NCBI RefSeq assembly: GCF_037940415.1
Contig: NZ_CP149798.1
Location: 6,047,001 to 6,111,000 of the forward strand
Source: Streptomyces sp. f51
GTDB lineage: Bacteria; Actinomycetota; Actinomycetes; Streptomycetales; Streptomycetaceae
Direction: 5' to 3'
DNA length: 64,000 nt
In this document: piece after piece, positions 18,403 to 27,786 of the stretch
Position numbering within the stretch: position 1 is the first letter of the stretch
How the letters are laid out: the number at the start of each line of letters is the position of its first letter
Notes under the pieces: generated by a model
Database searches by the model: none
What the model was told of the DNA's origin: nothing
Seen by the model: only the letters and a program-made list of their open reading frames with translations
Program-made: the position numbers and the translations under genes

Positions 18403-19733
18403 GCGCCCGAGGAGCCGCCGGCCGGTGGCCGGTCCGTGACGGCGACGAGGTCGTCGGCGGGGGCGTTCACCGGCTGGGGGGTTCCGGTGAGGTCCAGTAC
18501 GAAGAGGGGGACGCCGAGGGTGTCGGCGCGGGCGCGGGCGTCCTCGGCGTAGCCGGCCAGCGAGAAGAACACGCACTGCGACGACTCGGTCATGGCGGTC
18601 AGCCACAGACACTCCACGTCCCGCAGCGAGGCCGGGCGCACGGTGGGGTCCACCTGCGCCAGGATGCCGCGCGCGGCGAGCCCGATCCCGGACGGGGGCC
18701 GCTGGTCCGCGCGCCGGATGTCCCGGTAGCCGAGCCAGCCCAGATAGAGCGCGGCGGCGGTGACGGCGTCGCGCGCGGTCCGGATGACGACAGGCCGAAA
18801 CGCGGGCCTCCGGCCGTTCCCACCAGCCCACGGCCCCACCCGCGCCCCCGGCTCACCCCCGCCGTGGCCCTGCCCGCCCCGCCCGCCCGGCCCTTGCTCG
18901 CCCCGGCCGCCGGCTTCCAGCTCGCGCCGACTCTCCGGGCCCTGCCCGGGCGGGTTGTGCGAGGCGTGCTCGGCCCGGCCGTCGGGCCCCTGCTCGGCCT
19001 GGCTGTCCGGCTCCTGGTCGGGCCAGCCGTCGGGCACCCGTTCGGGCCGACTCTCCGGGCCCTGCCCGGGCGGGTTGTGCGAGGCGTGCTCGGCCCGGCC
19101 GTCGGGCCCCTGCTCGGGCCAGCCGTCGGGCCCCCGTTCGGGCCGACCCTCCGGGCCCTGCCCGGGCGGGTTGTTCGAGGCATGCTCGGCTCCGCTGGCC
19201 GGGTCCTGCCCGCGTGCGCTGTCCGGGTCGGGCCAGGCTCCGCCGTCCGGGCTCTGCTCACGTTCGCCCCCTGGGCCCTGCCCGTGGGCACGGTTCGGCC
19301 CGCCCTCCGGGCTGCGCCCGGGCCGTCCGTGCGCGTCCGGCTCGGATCCGCCGTCCGCGCCCGGGCCACGTTCACCTTGCGGGCCCCGCCCGCGTGCACC
19401 GTCAGGTCCCCGCTCGGGGGTGGCACGGTCCGGGGGTGGGCGTAGGGGGAGGCGCAGGGTCGTGCCGCAGGGGCAGCCCAGTTCCGGGTGCGGCCACTGG
19501 GTCTCGCGGCCGCAGGCACCGCACCGGACCGCCGTCCATTCGTCGTCCCACGCCCGGTGGGTGACGGGCATCGGCTCCGCGAGCCCGTCGAGCGGGGCCG
19601 CCACGGGCGCTCCGCACACACAGGGATAGGCCGGCGCCGCGTACAGGTGCTCGCGGCGGCAGGCCGGACACCGCACCGGCACGCTCTCGGCCATGGCCCA
19701 CTCCAGAGACTCACGTTCGGACAGCGCGTCCAT
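18390..19733 (-). CDS. Zinc-ribbon protein with Gly/Pro/Gln-rich repeats and Mrr-like C-terminal domain
   Basis: 447 aa in three parts. Residues 20-90 carry four CxxC pairs (CPACRREH, CVCG, CGACGRE, CGT), i.e. two likely zinc ribbons. Residues about 95-310 are low-complexity and contain repeated units with AEHASHNPPGQGPE and GPDGWPEQ. The C-terminal 130 residues (AVTAAALYLGWLGYRDIRR, GIGLAARGILAQVDPTV, CVFFSLAGYAEDARARAD) have the alternating pattern of restriction-endonuclease-like (Mrr_cat) folds seen in Streptomyces proteins, although I do not see a complete PD-(D/E)xK set. ATG preceded by GGAGGAGG. Convergent 13-base overlap with fadD-like gene. Function unknown; DNA or RNA binding is plausible. 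The repeat part probably varies between strains. Confidence 0.7.
   Translation of the reverse strand: MDALSERESLEWAMAESVPVRCPACRREHLYAAPAYPCVCGAPVAAPLDGLAEPMPVTHRAWDDEWTAVRCGACGRETQWPHPELGCPCGTTLRLPLRPPPDRATPERGPDGARGRGPQGERGPGADGGSEPDAHGRPGRSPEGGPNRAHGQGPGGEREQSPDGGAWPDPDSARGQDPASGAEHASNNPPGQGPEGRPERGPDGWPEQGPDGRAEHASHNPPGQGPESRPERVPDGWPDQEPDSQAEQGPDGRAEHASHNPPGQGPESRRELEAGGRGEQGPGGRGGQGHGGGEPGARVGPWAGGNGRRPAFRPVVIRTARDAVTAAALYLGWLGYRDIRRADQRPPSGIGLAARGILAQVDPTVRPASLRDVECLWLTAMTESSQCVFFSLAGYAEDARARADTLGVPLFVLDLTGTPQPVNAPADDLVAVTDRPPAGGSSGAYSA
18927..19190. repeat. Coding tandem repeats (120- and 96-base spacing)
   Basis: A 73-base block beginning CCGACTCTCCGGGCCCTGCC at 18927 recurs exactly at 19047 (120 bases later, 40 codons) and with a few changes at 19143 (96 bases later, 32 codons). 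All spacings are multiples of three, so the frame of the zinc-ribbon protein is kept. Near-identity at the DNA level points to recent duplication. Confidence 0.85.
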
Positions 19734-19806
19734 AGTCCTCCTCCGGGCGCCCCGCGACAGCGAAACGCCACGAAGCGCGGGGGCGCGGTCCCGCGCGCCC
19801 CCGCCC

Positions 19807-19835
19807 TTGACGCTCCCTGCCCCGCCCCCTAGATT
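19807..19835 (+). promoter_or_regulatory. Probable gcl promoter
   Basis: TTGACG (19807-19812), 17 bases, TAGATT (19830-19835): a good match to the Streptomyces vegetative (HrdB-type) promoter. Transcription would start near 19842, just upstream of the palindrome at 19859-19873. Confidence 0.6.
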
Positions 19836-19858
19836 ACTTCCAGATAGTAGAAGTTAGT

Positions 19859-19873
19859 TTCCGCATTGCGGAA
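19859..19873. promoter_or_regulatory. 15-bp perfect palindrome, probable AllR-type operator of gcl
   Basis: TTCCGCATTGCGGAA, 7-bp arms around one base. A one-base variant lies upstream of the hydroxypyruvate isomerase at 26100-26114. Known: IclR-family AllR represses allantoin/glyoxylate genes in Streptomyces and binds TTCCG..CGGAA-like sites. The position just downstream of the start site suits a roadblock repressor. A weaker inverted repeat ACTTC-N9-GAAGT (19835-19853) overlaps the start site. Confidence 0.7.
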
Positions 19874-19947
19874 TAAGGACCGGAATCCACGCCTCTCCGC
19901 GGGGCGCGACGGGAGCGCGGATCCGGCGGCCGAAGCAGGAGAACCCC

Positions 19948-21732
<1,785 letters not shown>

Positions 21733-21750
21733 CGCGGACCCGCGCGGGCC

Positions 21751-21790
21751 CGCCGGGCGGGACCGTCCCAAGGGGCGGTCCCGCCCGGCG
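21751..21790. terminator. 15-bp hairpin after gcl
   Basis: CGCCGGGCGGGACCG (21751-21765), 10-base loop, exact complement at 21776-21790, starting 18 bases past the gcl stop. Confidence 0.75.
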
Positions 21791-21830
21791 CGTTGTTCCC
21801 AGAAGCGGGCGGTTCCGGCATGCTCGCCCC

Positions 21831-22739
21831 ATGCGGATGACCGTCCCCACGCCTCTCGGCGACATCGCCGTACGCTGCCTCGCCCCGGTCCCCGGCGCCC
21901 GGCCCGCGGGTGCCCCCGCCCTGTCCGGCGCCCCCGCGCTGCTGCTCCTGCACGCCAACCCGGGGGACGGCCGCGACTTCGACGCCGTGCTGCCCGCCCT
22001 CGCCGACCGGTACCGCACGTTCGTCGTGGACTGGCCCGGGTACGGCGGCTCGACCGCGCCGGACCCCGGGCGGGTCACCCCCGAGGGCCTGGTGGGGGTC
22101 GCGGAGCGGGTGATCGACGCCCTGGCCCGGGAGCAGGGCGTGCGGGAGCTCGCCGTGCTCGGCAACAGCGTCGGCGGCTATGTCGCCTGCCGTCTCGCCG
22201 AGGGCACCCGCGCCGCGTCGCTCACCTCGCTCGTCCTGGTCGACCCGGCCGGCTTCACCCGGCACACCGCGCTCACCCGCTGGTTCTGCCGCGAGGTGAT
22301 GGGCCGCCCGGCCCGCGCCCGCCGGCTCGTCGTGCCGCTGGCCCGCGCCTATCTCGGCCGGCTGGGCACCCCGAGCGCCCGGGAGACGTACGCCCGGGTG
22401 CGTGAACTGCCGCACGACGAGCGAAGGCTGGCGGTGCACTGCGCGCTGTGGCGCGGTCTCGCCGATCCGGGCTTCGGCCTCGTGGACCCGGCCGCCCTCG
22501 GCCTGCCGATCCTGCTCCTGTGGGGCACCCGCGACCCGGTCGTCCCCGCGTTCCTGGACGGCCGGCGCGCCCGGCGCGAGCTGCCCGCGGGGACGTCGAG
22601 TGTCCGCCTGCCCACGGCCCACGAGCCGTACAACGAACGTCCGGGTCTCTTCCTCCGGCATGTCCTGCCGTTCCTGGAGAACCCGCGGGCGGTCACCGCC
22701 CGGAGCGTCAGGCCCCCCAGCCGCCCGCGCATCCGGTGA
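21831..22739 (+). CDS. Alpha/beta hydrolase
   Basis: 302 aa. Alpha/beta-hydrolase fold with oxyanion region LLHANPGDGRDF, nucleophile elbow GNSVGGY (Ser), acid in LLWGTRDPVVP (Asp) and catalytic His in LPTAHEPYNERP. The arrangement resembles C-C bond hydrolases and esterases of the MhpC/BphD type, but substrate is unknown. The ATG at 21831 lies 41 bases past the gcl terminator, which suggests an independent promoter near or within the hairpin region. Its 3' end overlaps the convergent TIGR04222-type gene by 32 bases. Confidence 0.8.
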   Translation: MRMTVPTPLGDIAVRCLAPVPGARPAGAPALSGAPALLLLHANPGDGRDFDAVLPALADRYRTFVVDWPGYGGSTAPDPGRVTPEGLVGVAERVIDALAREQGVRELAVLGNSVGGYVACRLAEGTRAASLTSLVLVDPAGFTRHTALTRWFCREVMGRPARARRLVVPLARAYLGRLGTPSARETYARVRELPHDERRLAVHCALWRGLADPGFGLVDPAALGLPILLLWGTRDPVVPAFLDGRRARRELPAGTSSVRLPTAHEPYNERPGLFLRHVLPFLENPRAVTARSVRPPSRPRIR

Positions 22740-23295
22740 AGCCGTCGCCCCCGGTGTCGCCGCTCCGGGACAGCCCGTCCTCCTCCCGGCCGCCGCGCCC
22801 CTTCAGGCCGGCGGCCTCGGTGAAGGCCGGCAGCAGCGCGGTCAGGGCGGTGTCGCCGTACAGGGCGACGGCGAGCAGGACGTCGGCCGGTGACAGCCCC
22901 TCCGGTCCGGCGGGGAGCGGGGCCGTGTCGCGCAGCTCGCGCATCACACGCCGGGCGGCGCGCGTGCGGTGCGGCGGAAGGCGGCGCAGCAGTCCGGCCG
23001 CGGCGGCCTCGCCGCGCAGCTCCGCCAGCGCCCGTCGCACGCGCGGCCGGTCCGTCAACTCCCGTATTCCCGCGGGGAGGTAGAGCGAGCCGCGCACGGC
23101 CCTCTCCAGGGCGGACGCCGACGCGAAGGACATCCCCGAGGACGGGTCCGAGGTCCGTATCGTGCCCGGCCGGCCCGGGACCACCGCGCCCCGCAGATGC
23201 AGCGCGACCACGGCGACCTTCACGGCCGCGCGCGGCCCGCCACGCAGCAGCGCGACGGTCGAAGGCCCAGGCCCGACCGCCGCGCTCCCGCTCAT
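22708..23295 (-). CDS. Small TIGR04222-like protein
   Basis: 195 aa. The segments VALLRGGPRAAVKVAVVALHLRG, LERAVRGSLY and RRALAELRGEAAAAGLL match the pattern of Streptomyces TIGR04222-domain proteins, which normally add membrane helices and a Gly/Cys-rich tail. Here no clear membrane helix is present, and the tail (GDTGGDGFTGCAGGWGA) is short, so this is a reduced family member. ATG preceded by GGGGGAAG. Function of the family is unknown. Family assignment is from memory of the pattern and moderate. Confidence 0.6.
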   Translation of the reverse strand: MSGSAAVGPGPSTVALLRGGPRAAVKVAVVALHLRGAVVPGRPGTIRTSDPSSGMSFASASALERAVRGSLYLPAGIRELTDRPRVRRALAELRGEAAAAGLLRRLPPHRTRAARRVMRELRDTAPLPAGPEGLSPADVLLAVALYGDTALTALLPAFTEAAGLKGRGGREEDGLSRSGDTGGDGFTGCAGGWGA

Positions 23296-23521
23296 GGTGC
23301 TTCCCCCGTACCCCCGTTCGGGACCCGCCGCCCCCGTGCCGGCGGGCCCCGTGTGCCGAGGATGTGCCTCATCCGCCCTGAGGTGAAGCCCCTGGGGCGG
23401 TGTTCAGAGGTTGATTTGAGGGTTCCGTAGGCGTTCTACGCCCGCTTGCGTACGGAAGGAGTCCGTTTGCCGCCCGTTTCCGGGCTCCCGGTGTCAGGGA
23501 GGCGGGCCCGTGCCACGGACC

Positions 23522-23764
23522 TCATCCGTCCGGGTGGTCCGCGTGGTGCTCGGAGAGGCCGGGCCAGTCGTCGGGACCGCCGCCCTGCCAGTCGATGATG
23601 TCGCTCTCCTCGACCTCGATCGCGTCGAGATCGACGTCCGCCTGGCGCAGGATCTCGACCACGTCGTCGAGGTGGTACGCGATGCCGAGCACCCGGTCGC
23701 CCTCGGTGACCCGCCGCGACCCGTCCAGCCCCGGTGTGTGCACCACGATCCGGGGGAATTCCAT
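23522..23764 (-). CDS. Small conserved hypothetical protein
   Basis: 80 aa, acidic. Begins MEFPRIVVHTPGLDGSRRV and continues with VLGIAYHLDDVVEILRQADV and DIIDWQGGGPDDWPGL. The ATG at 23764 has GGAGG 8 bases upstream and is preferred to the ATG at 23779. No membrane segment or cysteine. Codon bias is typical of a real gene. I do not recognise a domain; the beta-strand then helix pattern could be a small ligand- or protein-binding fold. Confidence 0.6.
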   Translation of the reverse strand: MEFPRIVVHTPGLDGSRRVTEGDRVLGIAYHLDDVVEILRQADVDLDAIEVEESDIIDWQGGGPDDWPGLSEHHADHPDG

Positions 23765-24231
23765 GCCGTCAGCCTCCATGGTCCAAGGCTGCTGGCCCTG
23801 GCCGGAATCCGCACCCGGAGGCGGCGCGCGGCGCGCGGCGCGGGGCCGGGGATGGTTGCCGTCCGACGGCGCGAGGCTGGGCGCGACAGTACGTTCGCGC
23901 CGCCGGACGGGGTCGGTGGGGTGTGGACGGGACCGCGGCGGCCGCGACGGACCCGGGTCGCCCTTCCCTCAGGTCGGGAAGGGGAACCGGAACCTTCACC
24001 ACCGCACTGGCTCGCACGCCGCCGCGGTCCCCACCCTGCCCGCACCGCGTCCCGGGACGGCCACCCCTCGTCCGGGCCGTCCGTGACGCGGTCCGGGAGC
24101 TCATCTCTCCGGACGCGGATCCGGGTCGCGGTGGCGCCTTGGCGCGACAGGACAGTTGTCGGCGCCACCGCGACCCGGAAGTTCGAGGTGCCGGGACCCT
24201 GGGCCTGGACGGCCCGGCTCCCGGACGTGGT
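23765..24231. other. 467-base non-coding region
   Basis: No gene is supported. It holds the promoter side of the small minus-strand gene at 23522-23764, a GC-alternating run of GGCGCGC near 23820-23850, and the strong hairpin at 24120-24179. Nothing else recognisable. Confidence 0.45.
24120..24179 (-). terminator. 19-bp hairpin ending the hyi-glxR operon
   Basis: TCCGGGTCGCGGTGGCGCC (24120-24138) pairs exactly with its complement at 24161-24179 across a 22-base loop. It begins 52 bases past the glxR stop on the minus strand. Arms this long are unusual for a simple terminator. Confidence 0.65.
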
Positions 24232-25125
24232 TCAGACCTGGGCGCCGGAGAGGCGCTCGACCGCGCGCAGCAGCGCGGAGTGGTCCAGGCCGCCGTCGCC
24301 CTGTGCGCGCAGGCCGCCGACGAGCTGGGCGACCAGGGCGCCCACCGGCAGGGCCGCGCCGACGGCGCGGGCGGCGTCCGTGACGATGCCCATGTCCTTG
24401 TGGTGCAGGTCGATCCTGAAGCCCGGCCGGAAGTCGCGGTTCAGGAAGTTGTCCCTCTTGCGGGCCAGCACGGTGGAGCCCGCGAGGCCGCCGCCGAGGA
24501 CGTCGAGCGCGGCCTTGAGGTCCACGCCGGAACGCTCCAGGAAGACCACCGCCTCGGCGCACGCCTGGATGTTCACCGCGACGACGAGCTGGTTGGCCGC
24601 CTTCACGGTCTGGCCCGAGCCGTGCGGACCGCACAGCACGATGGTCCTGCCGAGCGCCTCGAAGATCGGTTCCGCCTCGTCGAAGGCGGCCTGCTCGCCC
24701 CCGACCATGATCGACAGCACCGCCTCGACGGCTCCGGCCTCGCCGCCGGACACCGGGGCGTCCAGCACACGGACACCCTTCTCGGCGCCGGCCCGCGCGA
24801 GGTCGACCGAAGTCCCCGGGGTGATCGAGGACATGTCGATCAGCAGAGCGCCGGGCCGCACGTTCTCCAGGATGCCGTCGGGCCCGTACGCGATGGCCTC
24901 GACCTGCGGGGACGCGGGCACCATCGTGATCACCACGTCGGCGTCCCGTACGGCCTCGGCGATCGAAGCGGCGGCTGTGCCGCCCGCGGCGGCCAGGCGC
25001 TCCAGCTTGTCCCGCTCCAGCGTGAACCCGGTGACGTCGTACCCGGCCTTGATCAGGTTCTCCGACATCGGCGAGCCCATGATGCCGAGGCCGATCCATG
25101 CCACCTTGGGGAGGTTGTCGCTCAT
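24232..25125 (-). CDS. glxR: 2-hydroxy-3-oxopropionate (tartronate semialdehyde) reductase
   Basis: 297 aa, beta-hydroxyacid dehydrogenase family. N-terminal NAD(P)-binding WIGLGIMGSPMSENLIKAGY; substrate motif DAPVSGGEAGA; catalytic lysine in QTVKAANQLVVAVNIQA; C-terminal LHHKDMGIVTDAAR. Reduces tartronate semialdehyde (product of Gcl) to D-glycerate. ATG at 25125 with GAGAGG upstream; the long open frame beyond it is a shadow of the isomerase gene. Lies 47 bases downstream of the isomerase, in one operon with it. Confidence 0.93.
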   Translation of the reverse strand: MSDNLPKVAWIGLGIMGSPMSENLIKAGYDVTGFTLERDKLERLAAAGGTAAASIAEAVRDADVVITMVPASPQVEAIAYGPDGILENVRPGALLIDMSSITPGTSVDLARAGAEKGVRVLDAPVSGGEAGAVEAVLSIMVGGEQAAFDEAEPIFEALGRTIVLCGPHGSGQTVKAANQLVVAVNIQACAEAVVFLERSGVDLKAALDVLGGGLAGSTVLARKRDNFLNRDFRPGFRIDLHHKDMGIVTDAARAVGAALPVGALVAQLVGGLRAQGDGGLDHSALLRAVERLSGAQV

Positions 25126-25172
25126 GAGGGTGCCTCTCACTGAGATCTCTGCTGCGTCTTCGGGGGTGCCGC

Positions 25173-26012
25173 TCACCGGGCGGCGCGGGCCGCGGCCGGC
25201 AACCAGTCGAAGGCCCGCGCGCCGGGCCGGTCGCCCGCCTTGTACTCCAGGCCGACCCAGCCCCCGTACCCCTCCTCGGCCAGCTGGTCGAGGAGCCTCT
25301 CCAGGGGGAGCGTCCCGGTGCCCGGCGCGCCCCGACCGGGGCTGTCGGCGATCTGCACATGACCGGTCCGGCCGGTGTGGGCGGCGATCACCGCCGGGAG
25401 GTCCTCGCCGTTCATGGCGAGGTGGTAGAGGTCCATGAGGAACCGGGCGTTGCCGAGGCCCGTCGCCGCGTTCACCTTGTCGACGACGGCGACGGCGGCC
25501 GGCGCGCTCACCAGCGGATAGTCGGGCGACTCGCGTTCGTTGAGCGCCTCTACGAGGAGGACCGCGCCGATCCCGTCGGCGGCCCGCGCCGCGAGGACGA
25601 GGTTCTCCAGCGCGAGCGCGTCCTGCTCGTCCGGGTCCACGCCGTCGACGCGGTTGCCGTACAGGGCGTTGAGCGCCGTGCAGCCCAGGGACCCGGCGAA
25701 ACCGGTGGCCACCTCGATGTTCGCCCGGAACCTCGCGGACTCCTCCCCGGGAAGGGACAGGGCGCCCCGGTCGGGTCCCGGCAGGCGGCCGGCGTAGAGG
25801 TTCAGCCCGGTCAGCCGGACGCCGGAGTCCTCGATCGCCCGCCTCAGGGCGTCGAGCTCGGACCGCTCGGGGGTGGGGGAGTCCGCCCAGGGCCACCACA
25901 GCTCGACCGCGGTGAATCCGGCCGCCGCGGCGGCCGCCGGACGCTCCAGGAGCGGGAGTTCCGTGAAGAGGATCGACAGGTTGACGCTGAAGCGCTGGTC
26001 CGCGAATCCCAT
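25173..26012 (-). CDS. hyi: Hydroxypyruvate isomerase-like TIM-barrel protein
   Basis: 279 aa, xylose-isomerase-like TIM barrel (AP endonuclease 2 family). Begins FSVNLSILFTELPLLERP, as typical Hyi proteins do. Metal/acid positions appear as Glu in VLLVEALNERES, Asp in FLMDLYHLAMNGED, His/Gln in GHVQIADSPGRGAPGTG and Glu in WVGLEYKAG. Interconverts hydroxypyruvate and tartronate semialdehyde. ATG at 26012 has GGAAGGGAG upstream. First gene of the hyi-glxR operon; its promoter and palindromic operator are at 26100-26164. Confidence 0.9.
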   Translation of the reverse strand: MGFADQRFSVNLSILFTELPLLERPAAAAAAGFTAVELWWPWADSPTPERSELDALRRAIEDSGVRLTGLNLYAGRLPGPDRGALSLPGEESARFRANIEVATGFAGSLGCTALNALYGNRVDGVDPDEQDALALENLVLAARAADGIGAVLLVEALNERESPDYPLVSAPAAVAVVDKVNAATGLGNARFLMDLYHLAMNGEDLPAVIAAHTGRTGHVQIADSPGRGAPGTGTLPLERLLDQLAEEGYGGWVGLEYKAGDRPGARAFDWLPAAARAAR

Positions 26013-26099
26013 GGGGTCGGCGCTCCCTTCCGTACTGGCGGCCGTGCGTGCCGGCCGGGCCGATTGAGGGCTGTTCCGTCGAGGGGCGATCCGTTGCAA

Positions 26100-26114
26100 T
26101 TCCGTATTGCGGAA
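26100..26114. promoter_or_regulatory. AllR-type palindrome upstream of hyi
   Basis: TTCCGTATTGCGGAA, identical to the gcl operator except one base. Lies 88 bases upstream of the hyi start and just downstream of the proposed promoter, the same geometry as at gcl. Confidence 0.65.
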
Positions 26115-26134
26115 GTTCGTTTCTGCCCAATGGA

Positions 26135-26164
26135 AGATTGCAGTCGGGGCGCGAGGGTTGTCAA
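26135..26164 (-). promoter_or_regulatory. Possible hyi-glxR promoter
   Basis: On the minus strand TTGACA (complement of 26159-26164), 18 bases, CAATCT (complement of 26135-26140). The -35 is perfect, the -10 weak. Confidence 0.4.
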
Positions 26165-26251
26165 GGGGGTCGGGCGGAAAGCCGTGGCCGTGGCCCGTTC
26201 GGGCCGCGGGGGGCTTGCCTGGGGGTCGGCGGCGCGCAGTAGGTTGAGCCC

Positions 26252-26512
26252 GTGCGATTGAGAGTGGAGTTCACGACCGAGCCCTTCGACCTCGACGAAG
26301 CGCCCCGGCATGCCCTGGTCGCCCGCGAGGTCATCGAGGCGGCCGAGCTGGACGCCGTGGACGTCGGCCCGTTCGGCAACACCGCGGAAGGCGGCGCGGA
26401 CACCGTTCTCACGGCCGTCGACGCGCTCCTGCGCCAGGTCCTGGAGGCGGGCGCCACCCGGGTCTCGCTCCAGCTGAACGTCCTGGGCGAGGCGGGGGAG
26501 GGCGGTAAGTGA
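26252..26512 (+). CDS. Small MTH1187/thiamine-binding-like protein
   Basis: 86 aa from a GTG. The pattern RVEFTTEPFDLDEAP, then VGPFGNTAEGGADTVL and a helix leading to TRVSLQLNVL recalls the ferredoxin-like MTH1187/YkoF-type thiamine-binding family (conserved GT.EG and final strand). Identification is tentative. It overlaps the downstream regulator by 4 bases (GTGA), so the two are co-translated. A thiamine-binding partner would make sense beside gcl, whose product needs thiamine diphosphate, but that is inference. Confidence 0.6.
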   Translation: MRLRVEFTTEPFDLDEAPRHALVAREVIEAAELDAVDVGPFGNTAEGGADTVLTAVDALLRQVLEAGATRVSLQLNVLGEAGEGGK

Positions 26513-26877
26513 CCGGGATCGCGGACGATCCGTTCGTCGCGGCGGTCAAGCCGCTGGTCGACGCCATGGGCGGCGAGATGCTGGCGCCCGGACTGGCCGG
26601 CGTCGACGACGTCGTGCTGTCCTGGGAGGGCGTGGACGTCGTCGCCGTACGGCTGCCCCAGCTCGCCGACTCGCTCGACCACATCCTCGCCGCCCTGGAG
26701 CGCAAGCACGGCAGGCCGCTCGCGGAACTCGACCGCAAGGCCAAGCAGGAGACCGTACGGATGCTGGAGGCCCGCGGGGCCTTCTCCGTGCGGCACGGGG
26801 TGGAGACCGTCGCGAGCGCGCTCGGCGTGAGCCGCTTCACCGTCTACAACTACCTGAACCGCGAGAAGGGCGCCTGA
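26509..26877 (+). CDS. Small helix-turn-helix regulator of the purine region
   Basis: 122 aa. The C-terminal 45 residues form a Fis/PucR-like helix-turn-helix (VETVASALGVSRFTVYNYLN). The N-terminal part (AVKPLVDAMGGEMLAPG, DDVVLSWEGVDVVAVRLPQ) resembles a small ligand-binding domain. GTG start coupled to the upstream gene. It sits just before the uricase operon; position suggests control of that operon, perhaps through the TCAACA..TGTTGA palindrome at 27086-27100. Confidence 0.75.
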   Translation: MTGIADDPFVAAVKPLVDAMGGEMLAPGLAGVDDVVLSWEGVDVVAVRLPQLADSLDHILAALERKHGRPLAELDRKAKQETVRMLEARGAFSVRHGVETVASALGVSRFTVYNYLNREKGA

Positions 26878-27085
26878 CCGGCGGCCATGCGTCTCCGGAC
26901 TCCCGGCCGCCGCTGACCGTTCCCGGACGACGCGGCTCCCGCGGGCGCCGCCGGCCGTCTCGGGGCGGCAGGGCTCCCGCGGCCGTGGCCGACCACCTCC
27001 GGGCGACAGGTCGCGGTCGTCGCCGTCCACCGTCGTCCGCGGCGGGCGGGCGGCGCTTTCCGCAACCTCTCGTAACCCGAAGTTT

Positions 27086-27100
27086 TCAACAAAGTGTTGA
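27086..27100. promoter_or_regulatory. Palindrome TCAACAAAGTGTTGA upstream of uraD
   Basis: Perfect 6-bp arms around AAG. It overlaps the proposed -35 element (27097-27102), a repressor-type position. Distinct from the TTCCG..CGGAA operator, so a different regulator is expected. Confidence 0.55.
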
Positions 27101-27125
27101 CGTGGTCTCGCCGAGGGCGTTAGCT
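27097..27125 (+). promoter_or_regulatory. Probable promoter of the uricase operon
   Basis: TTGACG (27097-27102), 17 bases, TTAGCT (27120-27125), 39 bases before the uraD start. Confidence 0.45.
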
Positions 27126-27164
27126 GTGCGCAGCCCGTCCAGCACCAGGCCAGGGAGGCTTCCC

Positions 27165-27695
27165 ATGACGTCGGGTACGGCATCAGGCGGCCTCGCCCGC
27201 TTCAACGCCCTTGAAGGCGCCGCGGCCCTCGCCGTTCTCCACGAGGTGTGCGCCTCCCGCGTCTGGGCCGAGCGGCTGCTCGCCGCCCGCCCGTACGCGG
27301 CCGCCGCCGACCTGTACGCCGAGAGCGACGCCGCCACGGCGGACCTCACCACCGCCGACCTGACGGAGGCGATGGCGGGGCACCCGCCCATCGGACGGCC
27401 GAAACCCGGCGATGCGGCCTCCTCGCGCGAACAGCGCGGGATGGCCGGCGCCTCCGCGGAGCTCAGAGCGGAGATGCTCGAACTGAACCTGGCCTACCAG
27501 GAGCGGTTCGGCCACGTCTTCCTGATCTGCGCCACCGGCCGGACCGGTGAGCAGATGCGCGACGCGGTCAGGGAGCGGATCGGCAACACCGCCGAGCGGG
27601 AGCGCGAGATCGTCCGCGTCGAACTGGGGAAGATCAACCGCATCCGGCTCGGCGGTCTCGTGCGGGACGAGCCGTCCGGCGCACAAGGCGGCTGA
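27165..27695 (+). CDS. uraD: OHCU decarboxylase
   Basis: 176 aa. Decarboxylates 2-oxo-4-hydroxy-4-carboxy-5-ureidoimidazoline to S-allantoin, the last step of urate oxidation. Family marks: FNALEGAAALAVLHEVCAS, the catalytic histidine in AGHPPIG, SREQRGMAGAS and the substrate-binding YQERFGHVFLICATGR. ATG at 27165 with GGGAGG 6 bases upstream; upstream in-frame codons are non-coding. First gene of uraD-hiuH-uricase-deaminase. Confidence 0.93.
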   Translation: MTSGTASGGLARFNALEGAAALAVLHEVCASRVWAERLLAARPYAAAADLYAESDAATADLTTADLTEAMAGHPPIGRPKPGDAASSREQRGMAGASAELRAEMLELNLAYQERFGHVFLICATGRTGEQMRDAVRERIGNTAEREREIVRVELGKINRIRLGGLVRDEPSGAQGG

Positions 27696-27786
27696 CGGTC
27701 CCGTCCAGGACGTGCCCGGCGCGCAAGGCGGCTGAACGGGCATCCACCCAGGAAGGGCCCGGCGGCCCCGTACAGGAAGAAGAGAC

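Noticed and set aside
18927..19190. CRISPR-like spaced repeats
   Set aside because: Spacing is a multiple of three, the repeats are in a coding frame, and there are only three copies without unique spacers or cas genes.
24232..26130. Single 632-codon frame joining glxR with sequence upstream
   Set aside because: The upstream half is the out-of-frame shadow of hyi; glxR has its own ATG and ribosome binding site at 25125.
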